This document shows, one piece after another, positions 1 to 9,781 of a stretch of DNA of 64,000 bases (positions are counted from its first letter, which is position 1; each line of letters starts with the position of its first letter). A model generated the notes under the pieces. That model saw only the letters and a program-made list of their open reading frames with translations. It had not been told where the DNA came from and did no database searches. Location: positions 310,001 through 374,000 of the forward strand of contig JAPOVV010000038.1 of assembly GCA_026707945.1 (NCBI GenBank), read 5' to 3'. The stretch comes from Gammaproteobacteria bacterium (GTDB lineage: Bacteria; Pseudomonadota; Gammaproteobacteria; Pseudomonadales; Azotimanducaceae). The position numbers and the translations under genes were made by a program.

Positions 1-128
1 ATCCGGAGTTCTACAGTTTCTATCGCAGCATCAACGCCTATCGCAAAGTCTTCGAAGACGGTAGCGCGATGTTAGTGATCGATCCCTCGAGCGAATTCTT
101 CAGGTTCCTCAAAGCGGAACAACCCTAA
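1..128 (+). CDS. hflC: HflC, C-terminal end (partial)
   Basis: Only the last 41 codons are present, in the frame starting at base 3 and ending at TAA 126-128. The readable peptide (PEFYSFYRSINAYRKVF, then VIDPSSEFFRFLK) matches the conserved C-terminus of HflC. HflC is the SPFH/band-7 inner-membrane protein that forms the HflKC complex around the FtsH protease. It lies directly upstream of purA, as hflK-hflC does in many Gammaproteobacteria. FtsH itself is encoded much further along this window, at 58210. Confidence 0.88.
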   Translation, partial: PEFYSFYRSINAYRKVFEDGSAMLVIDPSSEFFRFLKAEQP

Positions 129-132
129 CTAA

Positions 133-1506
<1,374 letters not shown>

Positions 1507-1522
1507 ACGAGCGTCTCATTTC

Positions 1523-1720
1523 GTGTTAGAAAAGAAGCTTCTCGATATTTTGGTGTGTCCGGAGACAAAAGGTCCGTTGGTTTATAAAGTTGCCCTGAAC
1601 GAGCTTTGGTCCGTTAAGGCTGGACTAGCTTATGCGGTTAAAGATGACATACCTGTGTTGATCGCTGCGGATGCTCGCTCATTGAGTGATGACGAATTAA
1701 AGGAGTTAAACGAATCGTGA
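1523..1720 (+). CDS. Trm112-like small protein (YcaR/UPF0434 family)
   Basis: This 65-residue protein starts at GTG 1523 with LLDILVCPETKGPLVY and continues with YAVKDDIPVLIAADAR, which is the Trm112/YcaR pattern (LLEILACPxCKGPL ... DGIPVLL). Eukaryotic Trm112 activates methyltransferases; the role of the bacterial relatives is unclear. The usual CPxC pair is reduced to a single Cys and no other Cys occurs, so a zinc site is unlikely. Its TGA stop overlaps the GTG start of folE2, indicating coupled translation. In many Proteobacteria this family sits near lpxK and kdsB instead. Confidence 0.8.
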   Translation: MLEKKLLDILVCPETKGPLVYKVALNELWSVKAGLAYAVKDDIPVLIAADARSLSDDELKELNES

Positions 1721-2673
1721 ACGAGCATCGACGCGATCTGCTTGCCGGTGCACTGCCCGATGTTGCGGGGCATGTTCACGATGAGCCACAAGGTACGCTA
1801 GATTGGGTTGGCATGAGCAACATTGCGATGCCGATTCGGGTACTTGATGTGGATGCGCAACATACTGCCCAGGCCGCCATTCAGCTATATGTAAATCTTG
1901 GCGATTCCCACGCCAAAGGCATTCACATGTCGCGCTTGTATCGCACCATGGGGAATGCGCTTGCGGAGGCACCGTTGACGCCAAACAGTCTTGCGGCGCT
2001 ACTGCGTGAGATGCGAGCAACACATGAAGGAATCTCCACCGATGCACTAATCGAATTTGCCTTCGAGCTGTTGCTCAACAAACCAGCACTTGTTTCCGAC
2101 AATAGCGGTTGGAATCGCTATCCCATCAGGTTGCGAGGGGAACTTCGCGATGGGACGCTAAGAATTGAACAGGAAGTGGTAGTTCACTATTCGAGCACAT
2201 GTCCAGCGTCGGCAGCATTGGCGCGAAGTGTGATTCAGGAGCAATTCACCGAGGATTTCGAGGCACGCGAAAACATTGAACCGAGCGAGGTGAAAGACTG
2301 GCTTGGTACACAGCAAGGCATTGTCGCCACACCGCATGGTCAGCGCAGTGCGGCTACAGTCAAAGTTCAGCTACGAGAGGGATTGACGTATTTTCCGATC
2401 GCGCGGCTGGTTCAGGACATTGAAGACGTGCTAGGAACCCCGGTGCAAACTGCCGTCAAGCGTGAGGACGAACAAGAATTTGCGCGCCGAAATGGTCAAA
2501 ACCCGATGTTTTGCGAGGATTCCGCTCGTCGAATTAAACAACTGCTAATTACAGAAGCTGATGTGACGGATTTCTTAGTCCACGTCGAGCATTTTGAGAG
2601 TTTGCATGCTCATAACGCGGTGAGCATGGTCGCGAAGGGTGTTCCACATGGTTATCGCGCGACACCTGCGTGA
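1717..2673 (+). CDS. folE2: GTP cyclohydrolase I type IB (FolE2)
   Basis: FolE2 converts GTP to 7,8-dihydroneopterin triphosphate, the entry step to folate and to queuosine-type bases. The 318-residue length fits the family. Diagnostic motifs are LDWVGMSNI near residues 28-36, KGIHMSRLY around 68-75 with His70, and SSTCPASAAL with metal-ligand Cys162. FolE2 replaces the zinc enzyme FolE and works with other divalent metals. The GTG start overlaps the stop of the Trm112-like gene by 4 bases, so the two form a unit behind purA. No other folate gene is in the window. Confidence 0.93.
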   Translation: MNEHRRDLLAGALPDVAGHVHDEPQGTLDWVGMSNIAMPIRVLDVDAQHTAQAAIQLYVNLGDSHAKGIHMSRLYRTMGNALAEAPLTPNSLAALLREMRATHEGISTDALIEFAFELLLNKPALVSDNSGWNRYPIRLRGELRDGTLRIEQEVVVHYSSTCPASAALARSVIQEQFTEDFEARENIEPSEVKDWLGTQQGIVATPHGQRSAATVKVQLREGLTYFPIARLVQDIEDVLGTPVQTAVKREDEQEFARRNGQNPMFCEDSARRIKQLLITEADVTDFLVHVEHFESLHAHNAVSMVAKGVPHGYRATPA

Positions 2674-2697
2674 GACGATTGGAACGCTTCGGGGGAA

Positions 2698-2785
2698 TGG
2701 TGCCGAGAAGAGGACTTGAACCTCCACGGAGCTAGGCTCCACTAGCACCTGAAGCTAGCGCGTCTACCAATTTCGCCACCTCGGC
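2698..2785 (-). tRNA. tRNA-Leu (anticodon CAG)
   Basis: The minus strand folds as a class II tRNA. The 5' arm GCCGAGG pairs with TCTCGGC (one G-U), the discriminator is A and CCA is encoded. The anticodon stem CTAGC/GCTAG encloses TTCAGGT, giving CAG, and there is a long variable arm and a GGTTCAAGTCC T-arm. It lies between folE2 and rnr on the opposite strand to both. Confidence 0.95.
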
Positions 2786-2795
2786 AGGGCGCGCA

Positions 2796-2801
2796 ATTAT
2801 A
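2796..2801 (-). promoter_or_regulatory. -10 element of the tRNA-Leu(CAG) gene
   Basis: On the minus strand a perfect TATAAT lies about 10 bases before the tRNA 5' end. It is followed by the GC-rich stretch TGCGCGCCC, typical of discriminators in growth-rate-controlled stable RNA promoters. No good -35 hexamer is visible 16-18 bases upstream. Confidence 0.5.
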
Positions 2802-2878
2802 GGTAGGGTACGGAGTTGAGCCGTTTCGACAATCGCAATCTAGATTGGATTTTCCTTGTTCTTTACACTGATTGACTA

Positions 2879-4576
2879 GTGGTCGAAGTGGGTAAGCAAA
2901 GCCGTTTTGTCGGCGAGGTCGTTCGTCAAGCGAGACGAAAAGATCTAGTCGTCGTACCGCTCGACCAAGGCAAAGCGCGAGAGATCTATGTAAGTCCACG
3001 TGACAGAACGGTGCAAATTGGCGATATCGTCATGGGTCATCTACTAGACCATGTTGGGGTAAGGTCGCGCGGACGAATTGATCGGGTTTTTAAAGCCGAA
3101 AACGTGGTGGACTTAGCGATCGAAGTGGCACTCGCGATAGAGGATGTACCACGGTCGTGGCCGAAATCGCTTCAAACGCCTGACGTTCCAGATCAAGTCG
3201 ATGGAAGCGCCAAAGGAAAGCGGGTCGACCTCCGAGACCTACCTTTTGTAACGGTGGACGGCGCCGATGCGCGGGATTTCGACGACGCCGTCTACTGTAC
3301 GTCAGAAGCAGATGGCTGGCGTCTGGCGGTGGCAATCGCCGATGTGGCGAATTATGTCGCCGTCGGCAGCGAGCTCGACAGAGAGGCGGCGAAACGAAGC
3401 ACATCGGTGTACCTGCCCGGAAAGGTCGTACCCATGCTGCCACCGGCGTTATCCAATGGAATTTGTTCGTTGAATCCAAACCAGGATCGCCTGGTGCTTG
3501 TCTGTGATATGCAGCTAAGTGTCACTGGCGAGGTGCAGAGCTCTACGTTTTACGAAGCGGTTATACGATCCCACTGCCGCTTGACGTATCGAGAGGTGGC
3601 GAGCTTTCTACGAAGAGGTGAATCCTTGTCTGGTGGCACTTCAGTTCGTGATTCGATTCTGGCATTTCACGATGCATACAACGCTCTGTCGAAAGCCGCG
3701 CGGACCCGAGGTTCGGTGGACTTTAATACGTTAGAGGCGTTTGTTGACATCGAGCACGGCAAGCCACAACGCATTCGACTCATTGAGCGCAATAACGCGC
3801 ATCGCATGATCGAACTTGCCATGATTGCGGCCAACGTTCAAGCAGCCGAGTTTCTGGAACGTCAGAACGTGATTCCGCTATACCGTGTCCATGAGTCCCC
3901 CGAGGCATGGGGTATGCGACAGGTATTGGATCGACTTGCTCATCAAGGGGTTTCAGTTCCTGCCCGAGTAGAGAAACCGATGCACTTACAACGTCTCCTA
4001 TACGATCTGCGTAAAGTCTGCAAACCGTCTCATATTTGGGAAATCATGCTCCTTTCCGCGATGGAACAGGCTCACTACGCGCCACGTAAACTCGGACATT
4101 TCGGCTTAGCCTTGAATTCATATGTGCACTTCACATCACCTATTCGCCGGTATCCCGACTTGGTAGTCCACCGGTTAATCAAGAGGGTGTTGGGTGATGC
4201 AGAACTTCCGGCGATGAGCTTTAACGAGCTCGACGAAATTGGGGTTCGCGCCTCATCGTGCGAACGGCGAGGGATCAGTGTCGAGCGGCGAGTTGATGGG
4301 TGGCTAAAGGCGTCACTCCTCAAATCGAAGCTCGGCGAGCGATTCAGCGGAGTGGTAGCAGACATCAGGGATTTTGGTCTTTTCGTAGAGTTGGATGGTT
4401 ACTACATATCTGGGTTACTGCACGTGAGTAATCTGCCGAGCGATTACTACTCATTCTTTGGTGGCGAACTACGGGGTGAGTCCAATGGTCGAGTTTTCAA
4501 GGTTGGGGATCGTGTACAGACGCGCTTGATGGACGTGCAGGTGCCAGCGGGTAAGTTGAGTCTCGAGCTGGCTTAA
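2879..4576 (+). CDS. rnr: Ribonuclease R-type 3'-5' exoribonuclease, short form
   Basis: This is a hydrolytic 3'-5' exoribonuclease of the RNase II/R family, which degrades structured mRNA and takes part in tmRNA-linked decay. It has one cold-shock domain (about residues 10-75) and the RNB catalytic core with DGADARDFDDAVYC carrying the acidic metal ligands. The core continues through CSLNPNQDRLVLVCDM and HFTSPIRRYPDLVVHR, and an S1 domain starts near residue 490. At 565 residues it lacks the N-terminal helix-turn-helix, the first cold-shock domain and the basic tail of the roughly 800-residue enterobacterial enzyme. A TAG directly precedes GTG 2879 and a tRNA lies 93 bases upstream, so no extension is possible. 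rlmB follows, as in E. coli. Confidence 0.9.
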   Translation: MVEVGKQSRFVGEVVRQARRKDLVVVPLDQGKAREIYVSPRDRTVQIGDIVMGHLLDHVGVRSRGRIDRVFKAENVVDLAIEVALAIEDVPRSWPKSLQTPDVPDQVDGSAKGKRVDLRDLPFVTVDGADARDFDDAVYCTSEADGWRLAVAIADVANYVAVGSELDREAAKRSTSVYLPGKVVPMLPPALSNGICSLNPNQDRLVLVCDMQLSVTGEVQSSTFYEAVIRSHCRLTYREVASFLRRGESLSGGTSVRDSILAFHDAYNALSKAARTRGSVDFNTLEAFVDIEHGKPQRIRLIERNNAHRMIELAMIAANVQAAEFLERQNVIPLYRVHESPEAWGMRQVLDRLAHQGVSVPARVEKPMHLQRLLYDLRKVCKPSHIWEIMLLSAMEQAHYAPRKLGHFGLALNSYVHFTSPIRRYPDLVVHRLIKRVLGDAELPAMSFNELDEIGVRASSCERRGISVERRVDGWLKASLLKSKLGERFSGVVADIRDFGLFVELDGYYISGLLHVSNLPSDYYSFFGGELRGESNGRVFKVGDRVQTRLMDVQVPAGKLSLELA

Positions 4577-4588
4577 GGTAGGTAAGGA

Positions 4589-5341
4589 ATGACCATCGTC
4601 GCCGGAATTCATGCTGTCGCGGAGTACCTTCGAAGCTCCCCGGAGCGCGTGTTGCGTCTGTCCGTACAAAGGGATCGACGCGATGAGGCGTTGTCGAATC
4701 TGATACGCATTGCTCGTGATAACGACATCCAGGTTACCCAAGTTAGTCGGGACGCGTTGAACAGAATCAGCGAAGGAACCGTACATCAAGGTATAGCCGC
4801 TCAGTGCCAAGAATTTCAGCCCCGATCAGAAGCCGAGTTCGAAGCTTTATTCGATTCTTTGGATGATCCGCTGCTATTTGCGATTGAGGGAGTGCAGGAT
4901 CCGCGGAATTTAGGCGCATGTCTGCGTAGCGCGGCGGGGGCAGGGGTCGACGCCGTGCTCTTACCGCGTAACCGCTCAGCGCCTCTTTCAAGCGCAGCGT
5001 TCAAGAGCGCGAGTGGCGCCCTTTCATCGTTGTTCATCGTAGGGGTGGCTAACCTGGCTCGAAGAATGGAGTGGCTGCAGGAGCGCGGCGTTTGGGTCGT
5101 TGGGACGGACGATCAAGCTCCGAAGCAATACACGGATTACGACTACGGGTCGTCCACTCTTGTGGTGGTAGGCAGCGAGGATACGGGATTGCGCGCCTTG
5201 ACCAAGGACCGATGCGACGCGCTTGTATCGATCCCTATGGCTGGGCGAGTCCCAAGTCTCAATGTATCCGTCGCATCCGGCATCGTGCTCTACGAGTGTG
5301 TAAGACAACGCACCCTTCGCGACACGCCAAGTAATCACTAA
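4589..5341 (+). CDS. rlmB: 23S rRNA (guanosine-2251-2'-O)-methyltransferase RlmB
   Basis: RlmB is a SPOUT-class RNA methyltransferase that methylates the ribose of G2251 in the peptidyl-transferase P-loop of 23S rRNA using SAM. The N-terminal substrate-binding domain begins [10 protein letters not shown] and includes [12 protein letters not shown]. The knotted catalytic domain has [32 protein letters not shown] and [18 protein letters not shown], which are the three SpoU motifs. The 250-residue length is normal. It follows rnr by 12 bases with an AGGTAAGGA ribosome-binding region, so it is probably co-transcribed. Confidence 0.95.
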   Translation: MTIVAGIHAVAEYLRSSPERVLRLSVQRDRRDEALSNLIRIARDNDIQVTQVSRDALNRISEGTVHQGIAAQCQEFQPRSEAEFEALFDSLDDPLLFAIEGVQDPRNLGACLRSAAGAGVDAVLLPRNRSAPLSSAAFKSASGALSSLFIVGVANLARRMEWLQERGVWVVGTDDQAPKQYTDYDYGSSTLVVVGSEDTGLRALTKDRCDALVSIPMAGRVPSLNVSVASGIVLYECVRQRTLRDTPSNH

Positions 5342-5427
5342 AATTCCGCACCCGCCCGCGAAGGCGGTCATTCACTCCTTGCTTCACGTCCGTGCGTGGC
5401 GGAAGCTTCAACCGTGAGGAGCAGTCC

Positions 5428-6015
5428 ATGCGGCACTACGAAATCGTGCTAATGGTCCATCCGGACCAATCAGAACAGGTTGACGGTATGGTCAACCGGT
5501 ATCGAGCCTCGATCGAACGCGAAGGTGGGAAAGTCCACCGATTTGAAGATTGGGGACGTCGCCAATTGGCGTATCCAATTGCCAAAGTCCACAAAGCCCA
5601 CTACGTGCTTCTCAATATTGAGGTTTCGCAGGAAGGTCTTACCGAACTTGAAAGCGCGTTTCGATTTAACGATGCGATCCTTCGGAACATGATCCTGGTG
5701 CGTAAGGGTCCGGAATCTGAGGAATCGAAGATCTATCAGGACACGAAAGCCCAGCAAGCGGCAGAAAAGGAACGAGAACGTCGTCGAGAAGAAGAGCTTC
5801 TCAGTCGACAGCGTGAGCGGGAAGAAGCGGCACGAGCTGCGGAAGAGAACGGTGAGGAAGTGGATGGTAGTGAAGCCGCTGAAGCAGCTCCAGAGGCAGC
5901 CGAAACAGTAGAAGCGTCTGCCGAGGAACCTGAAGCCGAAACTGAAGAGACGCCAGCTGCAGAAGCGGCCGACGTCGAAGCGAGTGCTGAAGAAACCGAA
6001 GAGGACAAGAAATAG
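5428..6015 (+). CDS. rpsF: 30S ribosomal protein bS6 with long acidic tail
   Basis: bS6 binds bS18 and 16S rRNA in the platform of the small subunit. Residues 1-95 are canonical, from [18 protein letters not shown] through the GRRQLAYPI strand. A charged Glu/Arg coiled-coil-like segment follows at about 105-145, then some 50 residues almost entirely of Glu, Ala, Thr and Val. Many bacteria add Glu residues to S6 through RimK; here a long acidic tail is encoded. ATG 5428 is supported by GAGGAGC upstream; an in-frame start at 5392 would extend an unconserved leader. First gene of rpsF-rpsR-rplI; the primosomal gene priB seen in E. coli is absent. Confidence 0.96.
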   Translation: MRHYEIVLMVHPDQSEQVDGMVNRYRASIEREGGKVHRFEDWGRRQLAYPIAKVHKAHYVLLNIEVSQEGLTELESAFRFNDAILRNMILVRKGPESEESKIYQDTKAQQAAEKERERRREEELLSRQREREEAARAAEENGEEVDGSEAAEAAPEAAETVEASAEEPEAETEETPAAEAADVEASAEETEEDKK

Positions 6016-6017
6016 CC

Positions 6018-6245
6018 ATGGCACGAAACGATCGCCGAAAGCGCGTATGTCGGTTTACGCAAGCAGGGATAAAAGAAATCGATTACAAGGACCTTGAAAC
6101 ACTCGAGGATTTCATTACTGAAACGGGCAAAATCGTTCCAGCTCGAATTACGGGTACAAGTGCCCGTTATCAGCGTCAGTTGACGCGCGCCATCAAGCGA
6201 GCCCGATATCTCGCGTTGCTACCTTACACGGACAAACACGAATAG
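6018..6245 (+). CDS. rpsR: 30S ribosomal protein bS18
   Basis: This 75-residue bS18 has the family signature [22 protein letters not shown] and ends in [28 protein letters not shown]. It pairs with bS6 on the 30S platform. The ATG lies two bases after the rpsF stop and the stop two bases before rplI, so the three genes are one transcription unit with coupled translation. Confidence 0.98.
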   Translation: MARNDRRKRVCRFTQAGIKEIDYKDLETLEDFITETGKIVPARITGTSARYQRQLTRAIKRARYLALLPYTDKHE

Positions 6246-6247
6246 CC

Positions 6248-6694
6248 ATGAAAGTACTCCTACTAGACCGGATCGCGAATCTCGGTGACCTTGGCGAAGA
6301 AGTTTCTGTCAAAAATGGGTTTGCACGCAACTATCTACTCCCGCAAAAGCTTGCTCTGAGATCAACAGACGAGAACCGGAAGCGTTTTGAGGAGATGCGA
6401 GAAGAGCTTCAACGACGCGTGATCGAACGTCTTGAAGGTGCAGAACGTCGTGCGGCGCAGCTGGATGACAAGACTTTGACAATTCTCATGCGTGTGGCTG
6501 AAGGCGGGCGTTTGTATGGCTCGGTTGGCCCAGTTGAAGTTAGCAACGAACTGGCGAAGCAAGGGATCGAAATTCACAAGAGCGAAGTTCGAATGCCGCA
6601 CGGGGTGATTCGGGAAGTGGGCGAATACGAGGTCCAGATTCACATTCACGCCGAAGTCATGCGGACGATTACGGTATTTGTACAGCCGGAGTAG
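6248..6694 (+). CDS. rplI: 50S ribosomal protein bL9
   Basis: bL9 binds 23S rRNA near the L1 stalk and helps maintain reading frame. The N-terminal domain carries DRIANLGDLGEEVSVKNGFARNYLLP, followed by the long connecting helix and the C-terminal domain (AEGGRLYGSVGPVEVSNEL). The 148-residue length is standard. It is the last gene of the rpsF operon, with a terminator candidate about 140 bases downstream. Confidence 0.98.
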   Translation: MKVLLLDRIANLGDLGEEVSVKNGFARNYLLPQKLALRSTDENRKRFEEMREELQRRVIERLEGAERRAAQLDDKTLTILMRVAEGGRLYGSVGPVEVSNELAKQGIEIHKSEVRMPHGVIREVGEYEVQIHIHAEVMRTITVFVQPE

Positions 6695-6700
6695 CAATTT

Positions 6701-6724
6701 CAGGGTGACTATTTCGTCGCCCTG
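6701..6724 (+). other. Stem-loop directly after rplI
   Basis: CAGGGTGAC and GTCGCCCTG pair over nine positions (one G-U) around a 6-base loop, starting 6 bases after the rplI stop. No T-run follows, so it is more likely an RNA 3'-end protecting structure than a terminator. Confidence 0.45.
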
Positions 6725-6832
6725 CACCGGTTAGTTTGTATTTGAGTGGGACATCACATTGCCGTTCCAAGGCGTTTGCTGTCGAACGTCAGAATCACCA
6801 CGTTTTCCATTGGCTTTCCCCAATTCAAATTG

Positions 6833-6859
6833 AGCGAGTCCAATTCCTCGCTGTTTTTT
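6833..6859 (+). terminator. Rho-independent terminator of the rpsF-rpsR-rplI operon
   Basis: AGCGAG and CTCGCT form a 6-bp stem with an 8-base loop, followed by G and six T residues. It lies between rplI and dnaB, in the direction expected to end the ribosomal protein transcript. Confidence 0.6.
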
Positions 6860-6947
6860 CAATAAAAATCGCTCTTAGCTTTCGGATTTGAGCGAGTTGT
6901 TATTAAGATAGGCAATCGAACTAAATACGTAATTAGGCTGCTCGCCG

Positions 6948-8366
6948 ATGGCCGAAACTGAATTCGACGCACTAGCCGCGCCACCCATTACAGACTCTAT
7001 AGTCGAACACTTACCGTTCAATCAGATCGCCGAAAACGCGTTACTCGTCGCTTTGTTTGACAGTGCGAACGCTTGGGATGAATTTGGCATTCTTATCAAG
7101 CCCGAGTGGTTCATGGACCGCAGTCATCGCGCCATCTTTGAGGGGATGCAGGAGGTTGCGAATACCGGAAAAGAGGTAACGCCCAATACGGTCGCGACCC
7201 GCATACGCGATCGATTCTCTGACCACAAGCATCCGGCGATCGATCTACTGCGAGAAATGACGTATGCGGTTAGAGTGGGTGACACACGCGTCTTTTATAG
7301 GCGTGTTCAAAACGACTATGTGCGACGTAACCTTATTGGTGCACTCAAAGCTGCGACGAGCAAAGCGTATGAGTCTTCGAGCGATGACATTGATGACCTG
7401 ATAGAGCAAATCCACCGACACATTGACCGTACCTCAGATGAGCGGCTTACCGACGATGACATCTCCAAATCTAGTGCCCCTGCTTTACTAGGTCCCGTAC
7501 AAGAGGAACTGGACTACATTCAAGAGAATGGGCACGCCCGAAGATTTCTAAACACTGGTTTCAATCGTTTAAACAAGCTGACCTGGGGAGGGTTTCGACC
7601 AGGTCATCTCAATGTGCTTGCAGGTCGTCCGGGTATGGGGAAAACCTCGTTCGCTCTCAATCTGTGTGAAAACGTCTTTCGACAGAACGAAGGGGACGTG
7701 ACGGTTTTGTTTTTTACGCTGGAGCAACGCACCGAAGAGATCATGCTCAAGATGCTGTCGGCGATCTCTGAAGTGCCGTTCGGCAAGCTGAAAACGACCC
7801 GCTTAGATCCTGCGGAGCAGGACGCGGTTGCAAAAGCGAGAAACAGCATTGAGGAATACCTGTCGCATTTCATTGTCATGAATCCAGACGGGCTAACGAT
7901 CACCGCGATGATTAACGCCGTGAAGCAAGTTAAGCGCGCTCGGAATCGTCTCGATTTAGTATGCGTGGACTACATCGGGCTCATGCAGCCAGATGAGGCA
8001 CACCGTTGGCAAAGTCGCACGCTTGAGATCGCCGAGATCACTCGAGGACTTAAAAATCTGGCGAATCAGGAAGGAGTACCGATTCTCGCGCTCGCTCAGC
8101 TAAACCGTAACGCAGATTCGCGTACTGACCAAAGACCACGTCTTTCCGATCTACGAGATAGCGGCTCGATCGAGCAGGACGCTGATATGGTCATGATGTT
8201 GCATCGTGAAGAAAGTAATAGAAACGAACCGGACTACAACAAAGTTAAGTTAATGGTGACGAAGAATCGCCATGGACCGCTCGGACTGATTAATCTGGAC
8301 TTCGCGGAGCAAATCACCGTTTTCACAGAAATCGACGACGGTAATTCGGATCCTCAGCCTGACTAG
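6948..8366 (+). CDS. dnaB: Replicative DNA helicase DnaB
   Basis: DnaB is the hexameric 5'-3' helicase that unwinds DNA at the replication fork and interacts with DnaG primase. The helical N-terminal domain includes HRAIFEGM and is joined by a linker to the RecA-like domain. Walker A GRPGMGKT is at residues 226-233, Walker B-like LVCVDYIGLM follows, then LAQLNRNADSR and the DLRDSGSIEQDAD motif. It is full length at 472 residues. No intein interrupts it, although DnaB is a common intein host. It is followed by radA after 8 bases. Confidence 0.97.
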   Translation: MAETEFDALAAPPITDSIVEHLPFNQIAENALLVALFDSANAWDEFGILIKPEWFMDRSHRAIFEGMQEVANTGKEVTPNTVATRIRDRFSDHKHPAIDLLREMTYAVRVGDTRVFYRRVQNDYVRRNLIGALKAATSKAYESSSDDIDDLIEQIHRHIDRTSDERLTDDDISKSSAPALLGPVQEELDYIQENGHARRFLNTGFNRLNKLTWGGFRPGHLNVLAGRPGMGKTSFALNLCENVFRQNEGDVTVLFFTLEQRTEEIMLKMLSAISEVPFGKLKTTRLDPAEQDAVAKARNSIEEYLSHFIVMNPDGLTITAMINAVKQVKRARNRLDLVCVDYIGLMQPDEAHRWQSRTLEIAEITRGLKNLANQEGVPILALAQLNRNADSRTDQRPRLSDLRDSGSIEQDADMVMMLHREESNRNEPDYNKVKLMVTKNRHGPLGLINLDFAEQITVFTEIDDGNSDPQPD

Positions 8367-8374
8367 CTTGCAAT

Positions 8375-9739
8375 ATGGCTAAACGCAGCACTGCCGTCTT
8401 CGTATGTGCAGACTGTGGCGGCGAACACCCCAAATGGCAGGGCCAATGCTCTGACTGCGGTGCGTGGAACACGCTCACCCGCTTCTCACCAGGTGTCGCA
8501 ACTTCACGTTCGGCTTCTTATTCGGACTCAGTAACCGAGATTCAACGAATCGATGAGGTCGAAATTGAAGTTGGCGACCGCATTCCCTCTGGCTATAGCG
8601 AATTGGATCGCGTACTCGGAGGAGGTTTAGTGCCTGGGTCAGTGATCTTGATTGGTGGAGATCCCGGCGCTGGTAAGTCGACATTGTTACTGCAGGTCGT
8701 AGCACATCTATCGAAGTCACTGCAATGTCTCTACGTTAGCGGTGAGGAATCGATGCGCCAGATTGCCGCCCGTTCGAAGCGACTCAAACTGCAACCTGAC
8801 CAATTGAACTTGGCATCGATGACGTCTGTCGAGCAGGTAGGAGACGTCGTGGAGCGAGACCGGCCCGCCGTCGTCGTGATCGACTCGATCCAGGTGATGC
8901 AGACGGACTACGCTGAAAGCATGGCTGGTACGGTCACTCAGGTACGTGAGTCTGCGGCGCGTCTGACACAACTCGCGAAGCGCACCAATACGGTATTTAT
9001 TCTCGTAGGCCATGTGACCAAGGAAGGTAATCTCGCAGGTCCTAAGGTGCTAGAACACATCATTGACTGCATGGTCATGCTAGATGCACCGTCAGGAAGT
9101 CGTTATCGCACCTTGCGAAGCGCCAAGAATCGATTTGGTGCGGTCAATGAGTTGGGTGTTTTCGCGATGACCGACACGGGACTTCGTGAAGTCCGAAATC
9201 CATCTGCGATCTTCCTTGAACGCTCCGCGGAGGTAGGTCCTGGAAGCGTCGTATCGGTCATTTGGGAAGGCACTCGGCCGTTATTGGTGGAGATACAGGC
9301 GCTAGTTGACGACGTACAAGGCGGCTATCCGCGAAGGGTCGCAGTCGGGCTTGACGCACAACGGTTGTCGATGCATTTAGCCATCATGCACCGGCACGGT
9401 GGTCTATCGCTCTCGAACGACGATGTGTTTGTGAATGTCACGGGTGGGGTGAAGGTGCTTGAGACCGCGACTGACCTTGCATCGATGTTGGCGGTATATT
9501 CGAGTTTGCGCAATATCACGCTTCCGTCTGAACTTATCGTATTCGGCGAGTTGGGTTTGACCGGTGAGATCAGGCCGGTGCCGAACGGTCAGGAACGATT
9601 GCGGGAAGCCGTCAAACATGGATTCACGCATGCGATCATCCCGTTTGCGAATCGACCGTCAAAGCCGATCGAAGGCATGACCACCTCACCCATTAAGACG
9701 TTGCAGGCTGCACTCGATGCGGTGAACACTGCGACTTAA
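8375..9739 (+). CDS. radA: DNA repair protein RadA
   Basis: RadA is a RecA-like ATPase that promotes branch migration during recombinational repair. The order is a C4 zinc finger (Cys11, Cys14, Cys25, Cys28), Walker A GDPGAGKST at residues 95-103, the RadA-specific KNRFG motif in LRSAKNRFGAVNELG, and a C-terminal Lon-like domain with VNVTGGVKV and GELGLTGEIRPV. The 454-residue length is standard. It sits tightly behind dnaB. Confidence 0.97.
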   Translation: MAKRSTAVFVCADCGGEHPKWQGQCSDCGAWNTLTRFSPGVATSRSASYSDSVTEIQRIDEVEIEVGDRIPSGYSELDRVLGGGLVPGSVILIGGDPGAGKSTLLLQVVAHLSKSLQCLYVSGEESMRQIAARSKRLKLQPDQLNLASMTSVEQVGDVVERDRPAVVVIDSIQVMQTDYAESMAGTVTQVRESAARLTQLAKRTNTVFILVGHVTKEGNLAGPKVLEHIIDCMVMLDAPSGSRYRTLRSAKNRFGAVNELGVFAMTDTGLREVRNPSAIFLERSAEVGPGSVVSVIWEGTRPLLVEIQALVDDVQGGYPRRVAVGLDAQRLSMHLAIMHRHGGLSLSNDDVFVNVTGGVKVLETATDLASMLAVYSSLRNITLPSELIVFGELGLTGEIRPVPNGQERLREAVKHGFTHAIIPFANRPSKPIEGMTTSPIKTLQAALDAVNTAT

Positions 9740-9781
9740 GGGTCAAAATAAAATTCGCGCTGAGCACCCACACGACTCCTA

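Noticed and set aside
5470..6062. Long minus-strand frames opposite rpsF
   Set aside because: They mirror the low-complexity Glu/Ala-rich coding strand and show only Phe/Arg/Ser repeats; rpsF is certain.
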